Source of the DNA: Halichoerus grypus
Taxonomy: Eukaryota; Chordata; Mammalia; Carnivora; Phocidae
NCBI RefSeq assembly: GCF_964656455.1
Contig: NC_135719.1
Span: 77,471,562-77,535,561 of the forward strand
Direction: 5' to 3'
DNA length: 64,000 nucleotides
The translations under genes and the position numbers were made by a program. Positions within the stretch are counted from its first letter, which is position 1. Each line of letters opens with the position of its first letter. The notes below the pieces were generated by a model. That model did not search any database. It was not told the DNA's origin and was given only the letters and a program-made list of their open reading frames with translations. This document shows positions 1 to 11,505 of the stretch, piece by piece.

Positions 1-939
1 TTCCCGGCCCTGCCCCCCAGCCCTGAATTCTACTTGCTGCCCTAAACCGGGGGCCGGTAAGGGCCACAGAAACAAGAGCAGACATGCGTCTGCTCAAGTG
101 CAGCAATACATTCAGCTGCAGCACGAAGTGGGTCGTTTCAGCTGCTGGGGTTCTCTTTACAGTTAGTACTGCCCAGGGTTTCACTTTTTTAAAAACGCCG
201 TCGAGCCACAGCTACATTGTGAAGTACCTGTGCTACGGTCTGCCGGGCCCCCCCCTCTGTCAGTTCATTCATCAGTTGCTATCTTACGCTGGTATATTTA
301 CGTTCTCAACTAGAGATTTCTATAACCGACTCGTATTTCCACTTTGATATCTCAGAGGCACAGACCCGTAACATCCAAACCTCCCCCTTCCTGATAACTA
401 CCCCAGCGCTGAGTTGCACAGGCTGGAAGGCCAAGGATAATTCTTTGCTTGCTCACCATTTCCAGTATTTTCCAAGCCCTGCTAATTTTCCTTTTGAAGT
501 ACGTCTTGGTCAAGTCCAATTCTCTGCTGTCTCGACCATCGTCGCCCTAGTCCCACGTACGCTGCCCCCCGGGCCTGCTGCAGCAGTCTCCTGGTGTGAC
601 CCAGTCTCCGCTGGTGGGTATACGCCCGCGCACATTTGCCAACACACACACCCACCCGTTCCCACAAGCCCCTCCATTCTGCAGCCAGAATGCTCCTGGG
701 CATCCTCATTCTCAGCAGCAGTGTTAAGGCAGATCTGACTGGGTCACTCCTCTCTAAATTCCAACTCACGTGTTTTTATACTCTGGATCTCGGCTCATCT
801 GACACCCCTTCAGGAAAGCCATTCCTAATCACACCAGAGTAGATCAGGTTCATTATTATATATTCTCATAGCACACTACACTCCTTCATGGGACATACCA
901 CAATTGGATAACTTGACCAATACTCACATTTCCCAATAG
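1..939. other. Unassigned sequence with raised CpG density
   Basis: No gene or repeat recognised. By eye the first 670 bases hold roughly 25-30 CpG dinucleotides, far denser than most of the window. Several short open frames overlap here on both strands, none with recognisable protein features. It may be the flank of a CpG island lying to the left, but no promoter element can be supported. Confidence 0.4.
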
Positions 940-1035
940 ATTAAGCTCCATGAGATCAAGAACCATGTCTGTCTGATCACCGCTGTCTGCTTAGTGCTAA
1001 ACACAGAGCCTGGCACATTAATTTTTGAGTAAAAT
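940..1035 (+). mobile_element. L2 3'-end remnant
   Basis: The segment runs 'AAGCTCCATGAGATCAAGAA' followed by a CTGTCTG stretch and 'GAGCCTGGCACATTAA', the order expected in the 3' end of the ancient LINE L2 (MIR shares part of it). It is strongly diverged and has no coding capacity. L2 rather than MIR is favoured by the CTCCATGAG start. Confidence 0.6.
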
Positions 1036-2978
1036 GCCAGTCAGATTTTATACTTTACATTTCATTCAATTCCATTACATTTGATCCTTCAAAATGTTTC
1101 ACATGTAAAATGTAAAAAAAAAAAAAGACTCAAAATTATTTGATTCTCCCTTAAAACTTTCAAAATGATACCTTGATACAAGAGCCTCAGCTTTATCAAA
1201 GGAAAAGCTGATGCTGAGACATCCTACAGAGTGACATTTTTCACTCTTTTTCTTCATCTGCCCTAACCCACACCAGCTGACAGACCCTGTCGGGGTTTTT
1301 ACCTGGACCAGTTCGGCAGCAACATTGAGTCGGAGTGAGAGAGGCAGTTCTTGAAGGGCTCGAACCAGTGACTCACAGTCCACATAAAATGCTGAATTCT
1401 AACAAAAAATTACACACATATCAGGTGATGATTACAAATGACCTTTTAGAGATAAAAAAGCAGAAGATGACAGAAGTAAATAAACCATCCACTGACATTA
1501 CTTTTAGCAGAGAGTAAGTCCTATCCTAGATCATACTTGATATGGTTGCTATTTCTATCATCACGGTGTTAAGATGAGCAAAACCCAAGCCACATTCTGG
1601 AGCCACAGTTCACACTGTGAGAGCAGGAACAGGGCAGCAATCACCCCCACATCAAGACTGAACAGTAACCTGGAAACTATAGATGCTTCGGGAATTACTG
1701 GCAAATTGAAAGAAAAATAAGCATTTAATGGAATTGAAGTGGACCCCTCCCCCTCCAATTCAGACGGCTGGCCTTGGGGAGAGGAGGGAAGAGCTGTCTA
1801 AGCAGCGAGACGGGGCTGATCGGCACAGCCGAAGGAGCCTGGGAGGTAGATGCTCCTGTTCCAGCCAGAAAGCAGGGGCCAGACTTGCCCGCTAGCTAGC
1901 AGCGCTCTGTGTGAGGCCAACACTGAAAGCTTCCCTTGACTCCTCTCCCATTCATGGAAGTGAGTCCTATCCCTGCAATGACCTCCCAAATGGACAGTAG
2001 TTGAGGAAACATTCCAGATTATTTCAGGGCTTGATGACAGTCTAATGGCTACTTTCCGGTGCCCTGGCCACCCAAGAGAAAGAATAAACCAAAAGTTGAC
2101 TATAATGACCTCACATTAGAGGCAGATACTGCCGACCGCCTCGTCTACCAAAGACCTCCCAGGCCCAGCTGGAAACACAGCTTATTGTAAAATCACTGGC
2201 TTCGAGTTAGAAGAAAAGCCAAGGGTCACCTGGTCAGTCTGGATTCCACTGCAGCAATGTCTGGAATGTCCTGGGTAGATGGGTTTACAGTGAGTGGGGA
2301 TGGTGCACTCAAGAAGAGCCTGATACTCAATCCAGACCCACTGTAACCCCTAATCCCCACAACAGCAGTACACAAGGAATGAGAGGGACGATGTGGCTTT
2401 TCAACTGCCCTTCTGGAATATTCCCGAGATGGCTAGCTCTTAGGTGAGCAGCGTCAGCAGCGCCAGATGTGGCCCCTGCCCTGGCAAAAAAGGAACTCAC
2501 TTCTAAAAAACACAGTGTATTTAGGGAGCAGGATGGAAGCTGGCAAAGCCCTGACAAGAAAGCGAGAAATTTAATATGCATTCCAGGCCTTTCCTCAGCC
2601 CTGCACTCAGCACCTTAAGGCTGTGATCAGACCAGGGTGGCCAAGTCTTCATTTTCAAGTTTGGAGAAATTCTCTCAACCCGGTAGAAAGGTGTGATGCC
2701 GAATGCTTAATCCATGGGTAAGCTGTCACATTATACACTGGAAATCTCACCCTCCCTCCCGCCCAGGTATCTGCACACAAGCAGACCCCCTTCTTTCAGC
2801 CGATAAAAGAGCAAGGACTTCACCTCCGCCATGCCTGCCCGCCATTCACCTGTGGCTCTCTTAGCTCCCCAGACAGAAGGACCGCTGAGGTGTTGGGCGG
2901 GGGGGGCTGGCTAAAAGTGGCCACACTTCTTCTGCCCTCTTTGGCATTATGTGCAACATGACTTCAAGGTATATCCTC
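1036..2978. other. Unassigned sequence, no feature recognised
   Basis: About 1.9 kb with only short chance frames, an A-run near 1115 and a G-run near 2898. I recognise no gene, RNA or repeat. Very old diverged repeats cannot be excluded by eye. Confidence 0.4.
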
Positions 2979-2993
2979 AACAATGAAAAGTAG

Positions 2994-3170
2994 GGGTGCC
3001 TGGGTGGCTCAGTCGTTAAGCGTCTGCCTTCGGCTCAGGTTATGATCCCAGGGTCCTGGGATTGAGCCCCATGGCGGGCTTTCTGCTCAGCAGGGAGCCT
3101 GCTTCTCCCCCTGCTTGTGCTCTCTTTCTCTCTGACAAATAAATAAATAAAATCTTACGGGAAAAAAACA
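2994..3170 (+). mobile_element. CAN SINE (tRNA-Lys derived)
   Basis: Head GGTGCCTGGGTGGCTCAGTC, the CCCAGGGTCCTGGGATTGAG block and a tail of AAATAAATAAATAAAATCTTA. It is flanked by a near-perfect target-site duplication (AACAATGAAAAGTAGG on the left, ACAACGAAAAGTAGG on the right, one T/C difference), so both insertion boundaries are visible. The middle is shortened compared with the younger copies. Confidence 0.95.
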
Positions 3171-3185
3171 ACAACGAAAAGTAGG

Positions 3186-4469
3186 CGTGGCTGCACAAAG
3201 ATAAGGGACTGGCCAGGCTGTGCTTCTGAGCCACATTCTGAATGATGGCCATCTAGCTGTGTCTGCTCCTGGAATGTCTCCTCCCCCCACATTTCTAATT
3301 CCCACCCACCATCCAAGGCCCCGTACACACTGCACAGTCTCCATGATGCTGGGCAGACACTTCAAACCAGCAGGCGGAGTTGCAGGAGTCCTGGAGCCTA
3401 GAACCTGCCATCAAATGCCACTTTCGAAGAAGACTCGTTTCCTCACCACCAGTCTTTCCCCTTAAGGGCTAAAGCTGAAGGTCTAACATATAAAATGAGC
3501 TGAGGTGAAATGCTTGTCATAGTAAAGTGTGAATTTAACAATAGGCTTCATTGGAATAATAACCACAAATTAGCTTTTTGCTATGTCTTAAAATAATCGA
3601 GAGGTTATTTTTTGCCTGGAGAACCCAGTCTCCATATCCATCTGGCCAACTCTGATGGTCACTCACAGTCGGGGCGTGCAGCCTGACCTGCGATGCCCGG
3701 ACACCCTGATGCCTTCCCTCCTGCATACTCTGAGGCTGGCAGCAGGAAGCCAGCCTTGACTGTTAATTAGAACAAATTCTCTGAGGTCAGTGTGCACAGA
3801 ACTTTGTCTGGGTAGTGAAAACCTGTCCCCTCTGTCCAGGAACCTTATTACTTATTAGACTCTCAGTCTCAGTGTCTGTGTAAGACAAAGAACCTGCTAG
3901 AAAGTCCACTTTGCAACTAAAGAAAAAATAGCCTTTGATCAGACCATTATACTTCCCAAACTTCTTGTCACCTTTTTCTCTCTCAAGCAAAACCAGAACC
4001 TAGTGAGGAGTTAAGGGGGACATGAACAGGTTTTGACAAGGAAGTGAGGAATTTAGTTTTGGATGTGTCCTACCCATACATCAGCTCAAAATATTCAAAG
4101 TAAACTTGCCCTCTCTGTGCCCCATTAATGGCTTCACCAACTCACCTAGCCATCCAGCTAGAAAGCTTTGCGCCACTGCACACCTTTCTTGCCTGCACGT
4201 CCCACATGTGACACAGTCTAGCTCGTCCTGTGCTGAAATCCGTCTATCAGTGAACCATGTTCCACTCCCACTTCCCCACACTCCCAGGCCCTCGTCCCTT
4301 TGAGTTCGCCCAAAACATATGCTCCTAACTGGTTTCCCTGCCTCCCGCCTCTTCCCTCTTCGATCCCTCCTTCCCAATATTGCTCAGGTCAAATCTAGCC
4401 ATTTCCATTTTCTTGCCAAACAAAACTTTTGTGAACAAATAAGAGTAGGATTAAGAGCTAATTGTGAGT
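3186..4469. other. Unassigned sequence, no feature recognised
   Basis: Mixed-composition sequence without a recognisable gene or repeat. Open frames of up to 98 codons (for example 4081-4377 on the minus strand) show no domain, signal peptide or splice context that would support them. Confidence 0.4.
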
Positions 4470-4645
4470 GTTTCATACATGTCAGGAACTGCACTAAAGA
4501 GCTTTTATTTATTATCTAATGTAATCCTCATTATAACGCCAAGTTATATTCTATTATTAGTTCCATTTTACAGAAGAGAACACAAGAGAAGGAAGGAAGT
4601 TCGCCTAAGTCGTAGAACTAAGATTCACACTCAGGCTTGTCTCTC
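4470..4645 (-). mobile_element. MIR remnant
   Basis: The series 'TAATCCTCATTATAAC', 'TTCCATTTTACAGAAGAG', 'GTTCGCCTAAGTCG' and 'ATTCACACTCAGGC' follows the order of the reverse complement of MIR (oligo-rich region, then the tRNA-related part). It is diverged and has no coding potential. Confidence 0.7.
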
Positions 4646-4959
4646 CAAGATCTGTGCTCCTACCCACATGCTAAACGTCCCCCCAGAAGAAAATGAAGAT
4701 CAAACTGCTGGCAGTACCTGGCCCAGACGTACCCCTAAAGCCTCCTCTGGGAACACTGCACTCCAGCTACATCCTGACTCTGAACACAGCTGGCCTTCGG
4801 CTCTCCTCACTTAATAGGACCAACCAGCATCACCCTGACCCACCAAGGCCCATTCAGACACTCTCTTTCCCATGGTACTGCTCTCAATCCCTTCCAGCCC
4901 AAAGTGGCCCCCACAGTAGTATCTTGATTCATTGAGGACACCACTTATTTTATGTCACA

Positions 4960-5050
4960 CTCTTTTTCATTTATTACGTAAATATTTACTGATCATCTAC
5001 TATCTATCAGCCACGGTGCTAAGGCAATGAATAAGCATGGTCTCTGTCTT
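4960..5050 (-). mobile_element. L2 3'-end remnant
   Basis: 'CATTTATTACGTAAATATTT' followed by an ACTGATCATCTACTATCTAT stretch and a CACGGTGCTAAGG motif is the inverted L2 3' end (family form: AAATATTTATTGAGCACCTA). Only about 90 bases are recognisable. Confidence 0.55.
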
Positions 5051-5486
5051 ATTCATCTTTGAATAGTTGCATCTAATAAAATATTGAGTAAATAACAAGT
5101 TCTTAGCGTTCTGATGCATGAAGAACTTTAGAATTATTTGAAGCTCTCAAGATAACTGAAATATTCTCTAATCATCGATATGGTTCAAAAGGAGTTGAAA
5201 TGGGAGTTGTCTGGCTTTCGCTGTATTCCTTGATGACTTCCGCTGGTCTGTTTGCAATTTGTCCTAGAATTCTAAACTGTACCTCTGGCATATGCCCACA
5301 CAGACTCAAGCAAAGATGAATATTTTTAATGCCCTATTTTTCCCGTGTTGTAATACATCCTCTACGTAAAGTGACAGGCAGTCATTCCACAAGTAGCTTT
5401 CCTCCCCCTTGGTCTGTATGGTAAGCCAATGTCCATCCCAAACAAATAAATAGAACACCAGCCCAGACAGAAAATGACCCGCTTAT

Positions 5487-5511
5487 GGGGGGGTGTGTGT
5501 GTGTGTGTGTG
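5487..5511. repeat. G-run plus (GT)n microsatellite
   Basis: Seven G residues are followed by nine or ten GT units. It is a simple repeat, likely length-variable, with no associated gene. Confidence 0.9.
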
Positions 5512-7085
5512 ACTGAGCTGGTAGCAGAATGGGGAGGAGGGTGCCCGACCTTTGGGCTTCGGGTCTGCTTCTCAGCCACGTGTCTGAAACTGGGGACAGA
5601 TTGTCAAAGCGTTGTAGTGGACAGCAGGCGCTAGCCATAAAGTCGGGGAGCAGAGGACAAGCCACCACTGATTCTCTGTGCTTTTTAAAAGGGTTAGAAT
5701 ACCTGTCCTCTCTCCTATGGAAAGAATCAGTCAAATCGCACTTGGAAAATAATCGAAACTCCTTGGGAAGAAGATATGGCATGAACACAAAGCAAATGAG
5801 GTGGCTGGGCTTTACGGATTTACTGAACGACTTCTGTGATATCTGCTCTTACTTTATAGCTTTATTCTCCTAACTATAGAGGAAGAGTTATTTAAAGCTA
5901 TAAAATTAAGGATTTTTTTCACCTAATACCAAAAACAGTGTGAGGGAAAAAATTAATTTTCAACCCTAAGGGAAATTTTTCACAGAAAGGGAAAAGAAAG
6001 GCCAAATGGCAAAGTAATCCACTCAAAATCATGACCATACACTATGAGTAATTCACACAGATGGCCAGTTTTACTGGTGAATTCTAGCTCCAAGGTCCTG
6101 TATAATTCAAGCTCCCTGAAAATTTTCTGAACAGTTTAGGTAACTGAGACTAAACTATACATGAATCACTAGTCTTCTCTACCCCGATACTTTATCTCAA
6201 CAATAATGTGAAGGCATTAGTCTTCAGCCTTGAGAAGAGTCAATCCACAGTCAAGACAAACCATCTTACCTGTTTTGGACATGAAGCTTCACCATCCCAC
6301 TCTTTCTCCTCAACAAACCGGAACTGTGAAAAGGAGTCCCCTAGGGATAGAGAAAACATAATTTTATGCAGGAGCCAAAGGAAAACAGTGAGTTCTTTAA
6401 ATTTCCCCTTGGGAATAAAAGTGCCATTTCTGAAGAGCTAACTGTCCAGAATTCAGTGGTAGCATTCAATAGACGTTCCTGGGTTCCACTTCTTTACACA
6501 GCAATCTGGGCCTGGTGGGCACCTGAAAATACTGTTGGCTTCACACGATTCTCAGTAAGCCACCATCTACGTGCTTCTGGAAAATAACAAAACAGGCCAG
6601 CAGACATGGCCATCAACTCATATTTAGCACATTTTTATCTCATCTGCTTAATGTATGCAAAGAAATGAGTATTTATGATGTGGGGAGTGGGCACAGCTGA
6701 AAAGGCAGAAGAACAGAACTGAAGGAAAGAAGTTCTAAGCTGACCCACAATATGACAGGCTTAAACTATCTCTTTGAGGTGAGATTATCAGCCTCAAACA
6801 TCACTCCAAAAATCACCTGGTTAGAATGTCAAATGCAAAATAAAACTCAAAGAATGTGCATGAGATTAGTTCATGTGAATCATGGTGCACTGCTCTGAGC
6901 TCTTGGAATAAAGGAAAATGAACCTATAAGATCGGCATAAACAAGCATGAAAGATGATCCTGGACAACAAGCTTTGACACAAGGCTTATTTTGTAAATGC
7001 ACAGTTATTTGGTTATTTGTCTTAAGAACACCTAATTTATAAACAAAGAATTATTTCTCTGCTCACTTCATGATTCCCAAAATGT
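5512..7085. other. Unassigned sequence, no feature recognised
   Basis: Moderately AT-rich. The longest frames are 114 codons (5529-5873, plus) and 77 codons (6208-6441, plus), and neither resembles a known protein. No repeat was recognised by eye. Confidence 0.4.
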
Positions 7086-7089
7086 GGTC

Positions 7090-7310
7090 CCACCTCAATA
7101 AACCCCGTTTACTTCCTATTATTTCAGACTTTCTGCTTGAGTCAGCCTCCTATCACATTCCAAACATACTTCCTATTCCATCCTAGCCTCTTTCTTTTTC
7201 AGTCCTTCCCCCTCGTCTGGAATACCCACACACATCTATGCATTCATATTGTATTTATACTCCAAGACTCGGTTCAGGGCCACTTCCTCTTTCGTGATAC
7301 CTCTCAGGTG
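7090..7310 (+). mobile_element. Probable L2 remnant
   Basis: The stretch with CTTCCCCCTCGTCTGGAATA, then ACTCCAAGACTCGGTTCAGG and CACTTCCTCTTTCGTGATAC, matches the order of L2 ORF2/3' UTR sequence (…CTGGAATGCC…, …CAGCTCAAATGTCACCTCCT…). It is strongly diverged. Confidence 0.5.
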
Positions 7311-7324
7311 ACTTAACCATCGAA

Positions 7325-7870
7325 TCCATTCTTCTAAATTAAAAGAGGGAAAAAGAAGTGAAGAATTCAAAATTAAAGAGACAAAGATAAAATTAGAATC
7401 TATACCACTCCCCTCATTTCCAAAACCAATGGAGCACAATATGAGCATTTAGCAAGATCAAATTCAAGGCAAAAAGGACCAAGAACAACACTATCAGGAG
7501 AAGGAGTAAAATTAACACTCTCAGTCATTGGGGAATCAATTTGATCCCTCAAAAAATTATGACGTAAAGGATCTGAATAATATAATTGAAAAGGCCTTAT
7601 ATGTATATAGAACATATAAGTATATATGTGACTATATCTGTGTATTTTCTTTATAAATATCTGTGCAATATTAGCTTTTAAAAGAGCTATAAAAAAGCCA
7701 CACAAAAACTCAATAAATCCTAAAATGTAGCAGTCATACAAACTATATTTGCTGGTGATAAACATTTATATCATATATAAGCAAAGGGTTAATATCTCCT
7801 ACATACAAAGAGCTTCTGCAAATCAACCAGAATTAAACCACCCAATAGAGAAAGAGGAAAAGGAGTGAAA
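7325..7870 (+). mobile_element. Ancient L1 (L1M-type) ORF2 remnants
   Basis: 'ACACTCTCAGTCATTGGGGA', then 'AAGGATCTGAATAATATAAT', and at 7785 onward 'AAGGGTTAATATCTCCTACA' with 'ACCACCCAATAGAGAAAGAG' are typical degraded L1 ORF2 strings in the right order. An AT-rich part with TATATA repeats (7600-7640) lies between. No intact frame survives. Confidence 0.6.
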
Positions 7871-8017
7871 ATAAGAAATACCATTTGCTATATATGAAAT
7901 AAATCTATGTATGAAATAAATGATAAATGAATAAATTAAAAATCAATCTGGTATATTTTTAAAACTTGGCCAAATACCTGAATATCTCATTCAGTGTTAT
8001 TTTTAGCATTCCTGAAC

Positions 8018-8121
8018 ATTTTCCCCAACATGACGCTTGAACTCATGACCCCGAGAACAAGACCTGAGTTGAGATCAAGAGTTGGACGCTTACCCTACTG
8101 AGCCACGCAGGGGCCCCTATG
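8018..8121 (-). mobile_element. 5'-half CAN SINE, old copy
   Basis: Reads inverted, ending at GAGCCACGCAGGGGCCCC. The body contains GAGATCAAGAGTTGGACGCT, as in older CAN SINE subfamilies. It is flanked by GCATTCCTGAAC (8006-8017) and GCATTCCCGAAC (8122-8133), a plausible target-site duplication with one mismatch. The 3' part of the element is missing. Confidence 0.85.
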
Positions 8122-8134
8122 GCATTCCCGAACT

Positions 8135-10290
8135 TCTATATTATAAATGATGCTATGACTGCAGAGACGACTATAATATATAATCAGCATAAGATAACAG
8201 TAATGCAAACAAGGGATGCTACATGTATATATTTTTAATATTTGAATATTCACTTTCAAATACAGGTAAGATTCCAACAATGGCTAAACAGCTTGTTGCT
8301 GAGAACAACTTAGGAACACTAGGCCGAACAGAGCTACCAGGTGTGAACACGAGTGAGAAAAGTCCCAGAAAGAAGAGAAGCTAATAACATTTAGAACTGC
8401 TTTTTCCCTTTGAGGCATTTGTTCATTCCCAAAGGCGGTACTGAGAAACTGAAGATCTGAGCATAAAGTAACAACCAAGGAGGCTGTGAAGATGCAGAAG
8501 CTTCTGCTAGTTCTATGGCATGGGGCAGTCAAAAATTGCCATTCGGGGCCCAAGGATGAGGAAAATGGAGGCTTTCAGGTGGGACCCCTGATGATTCCAT
8601 CTTAGAAGTGGGGACCAAGTAGGAATAAGCCAGCCCTCATACAGCCTGAGGCAAAGCTGTAAATCATCTTAACCTCTGATTCTGCCCACAAGAAGCAAAA
8701 GTATATCCTTTTTGGAGGAAAAGGACATTATCAATAGCCTAAAATTATCTCTAGTATTTTTTACAACCAGTGTCCAAAATTCATTAAAAATCATCAGGAG
8801 ATGAGACCAAGGTTATAGAAAACTAAGGGAAGGGGGGCGAAAAAAAATTAGAAAAAGATCCACAGAGATTAAGAGAGTAATCAGACATGGCTTTTGTTAA
8901 TTGAGCAACGTAAAAATTTCAAGAATAGGAAAGTCTGTAAAATCACAATGACATCCACGAAGTCCTCTCTGATTCATACAAAACATACACATAAACAATA
9001 CAAAGAAGAAAATGACTGAGGAAAAAGAGATACCAAAAACATGTTTTGTTTACAGTAATCAAACTTCAAAACACATTTTTAAAATTCTAATAAATAAATC
9101 ATATAGAGGCCAACTTGGAAAAATAAACTTGTTAAAATTTTAGACGGCTACAGAACGCCAAGCTCTCTAATCCTGTCACTGAAGATGAGAGAGTATTCAG
9201 ACTTGTCCAAATGATGAATTCCAGCATCAAAAGTGCTTCTGGGAAACATGTTAGCAAAATTCTCCTTCCTGAATTATACTGCAACATGCACAAAAACAAT
9301 GGTGCCCCTCCTCTATCCTGTGCATCAGACGTCTGAACATGCAGACCTCCTTTAAATACAACAGCACAGTACGTTAACAATGCATGCAATCTTGCTCCTA
9401 CTTTACTCTCCTGCTCAAAGAGTTCCCGGTCTCTCACCCAAACATGGTGAGTCCACATGAAGACGTACAGAAACCAGGGAGCAGAGACAGCTGACTGTGG
9501 TTGACAATGAAACAAACATGGGGAAGGGTGTGTTAGGAATCACACTCACCAGCTCTGTGTTCATAAGGCAATTATGGCACAGTGTAATGAACAGAACGAG
9601 AAAGCATATAAGGAGTACTGTGCTTTCTTCCTTCTTCTTCAGCCAAAGACTAACTGCATGAGTTACAAGAGGTTGTGGAACTGCCTTGTATATTCACACA
9701 ATATCCTCAAACAAAATGGAGGACGAGCTAGTTCCTGTTATATAGGCTGCTTGAACAGCAATAGCAACAAAAATCCCATGATATTCTACTTTGCAGATAA
9801 GAATACCAAAATAGCAACCCTGCTAAATCTAATGATTGCTTATTAAGGTAATTTATTCACTAAAATTTGCTAAATAAGGGGGGGATTTAAACAAAACTGG
9901 TTAAGACTTTGAGAGTTCACATTTTTCTTACATATAAAAAGTCTCCTATCCTTCTATTCCAGAAACAATGCTGAAGTTGGTGTGCATGAATGAAAGCCAA
10001 GATACAAGTGATATTGAAACGATTCTGTTACATCTTGAAAGTCAACGACAAGACTGCCGTAACTTTAGACCCAAAATTAGTGACAGAATTTTTTTTTCAA
10101 TCAACTAATTGTGTGAGGCAGCAAAAATGTTAGAAAGTTAGATATATGCGTTGGCAGCAATCTTTAGCATGCTTCTGAAAATATTTAGAAAGGATGTTTC
10201 AAGCAGTGCACAATGCTTCCATTTCTGGGATTCCTTCAGTCAAACTCACGATCATCACGTAAATCTCCAAGGCCAGTCATTAATGAGGAG
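8135..10290. other. Unassigned sequence, no feature recognised
   Basis: About 2.1 kb without a recognised gene or repeat. The largest frame, 127 codons at 9132-9515 (minus), has no features of a known protein and no visible splice or promoter context. Confidence 0.4.
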
Positions 10291-10293
10291 AGA

Positions 10294-10330
10294 AGTCTTT
10301 ACCTAGTCTACAACCTAGTCTTTACCTAGT
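10294..10330. repeat. Short direct repeat, 14 bp x 2
   Basis: AGTCTTTACCTAGT occurs at 10294-10307 and again at 10317-10330, separated by CTACAACCT. It looks like a small local duplication. Confidence 0.8.
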
Positions 10331-10697
10331 TATTATTGGAGATGGCAAGGTTAATTGCCAAGGGGCAACTTACTACCAGCAGTACCAAACTCTGTAGTAC
10401 AGTACAGTGACCGCAGGATCAATCTAACAGCAGGCAGTAGGGTGAAAGGAAAATGCCTGTATATTGTCAGAATTAAAGCTGACTACTAAAAACTTTTATT
10501 AAAAAATTTCAAGTTTTGTCGAAAATTTCAGATTTTTTTTTTTTGGATTCCAGGCATCCATTCTATGACACTGATATTTAGCTTTAGTTTCAGCTAAATA
10601 TGACTTAACACTTGACCATTTGGCCAAAATGTGTACTTGGTATGCCTCCAATATTCAATCAGTGACCTTCTATGAGGCATTTTAGAAATACTGTAGC

Positions 10698-10936
10698 TTA
10701 TGTAACGTACAACATGGTGACTATAGTTAATAATACTGTATTGTATAATTCAAAGTTGCTAAGAGAGATCTTAAAAGTTCTCATCATAAGAAAAAAATTT
10801 GTAACTATGTATGATATCAGATATTAAGTAGACTTGTGGGGATCATTTTACAATATTTACAAATATTGAATCATTATGTTGTACACCTGAAACTAATATA
10901 GTGTTATATGTCAATTATACGTCAATTAAAAAAAAA
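10698..10936 (+). mobile_element. L1M-type LINE 3' end
   Basis: 'ACATGGTGACTATAGTTAAT', 'AAAGTTGCTAAGAGAGATCT', 'GTAACTATGTATGATATCAG' and 'TTATGTTGTACACCTGAAAC' occur in the order of the 3' UTR of mammalian L1M elements, ending in an A-rich tail at about 10927-10936. It is only the last 240 bases of the LINE (5' truncated). Confidence 0.85.
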
Positions 10937-11012
10937 GTAGCTTTAGATGTACTGACATGGAAAGATTATATCAACTGTTACATGTTGGAAAAATCAAGTT
11001 TTAGTGCAGTAT

Positions 11013-11108
11013 AAATAAGATATATAGATATATGCATACACATATATACACATACTATATATACACATACATATGTGTGTATCTATCACAAGCATACTAA
11101 TATATGTA
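11013..11108. repeat. AT/ACAT-rich simple repeat
   Basis: Alternating ATATAG, ATACACAT and ATATATACACATAC units form an imperfect microsatellite. No gene context. Confidence 0.8.
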
Positions 11109-11364
11109 TAGAAATAAACTGAGACCATTATATACCTATTTTAAGAATGATTCTCTCACAGGATGGGATTGAAGGAGACTTTTCCTTTCTGTATAATACA
11201 TTTTCTAGTTTAATTTTCCTTTGTAAACAACAAGTGCATGTTACTTTTCGAGCCCAGCCAGAAGGAAGTAAGGAAATCTAGAAAAAAAGCTAAAATTTCT
11301 TGAGGGCAAGGACCTTCTCAGAATGCATTTAAGACAAACATGCATAGATCTCATAGGCTGGAAC

Positions 11365-11505
11365 CACAGGTATCATTCATTCTAACCCTCACTTGATAGA
11401 ACAATACAGAACCTTAGGTCTAGAGAGGCTCAGTGGCCTAAGGCCACCTGGCCAGTTAATGGCTGGACGCAAGACCTCTTGGCTCCTACCATTTATTATT
11501 ATACC
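11365..11505 (-). mobile_element. MIR remnant
   Basis: 'TCTAGAGAGGCTCAGTGGCC' and 'GGCCACCTGGCCAGTTAATG', then 'GACGCAAGACCTCTTGGCTC', follow the inverted MIR order (…GAGAGGTTAAGTGACTTGCC…CACACAGCTAGT…). Diverged. Confidence 0.6.

Noticed and set aside
4081..4377. 98-codon minus-strand open frame
   Set aside because: No recognisable domain, no splice or promoter context, and an overlapping plus-strand frame at 4106-4303; expected by chance.
9132..9515. 127-codon minus-strand open frame, longest in the first 20 kb
   Set aside because: No similarity I can name and no supporting splice sites; length alone is not convincing in 64 kb read in six frames.
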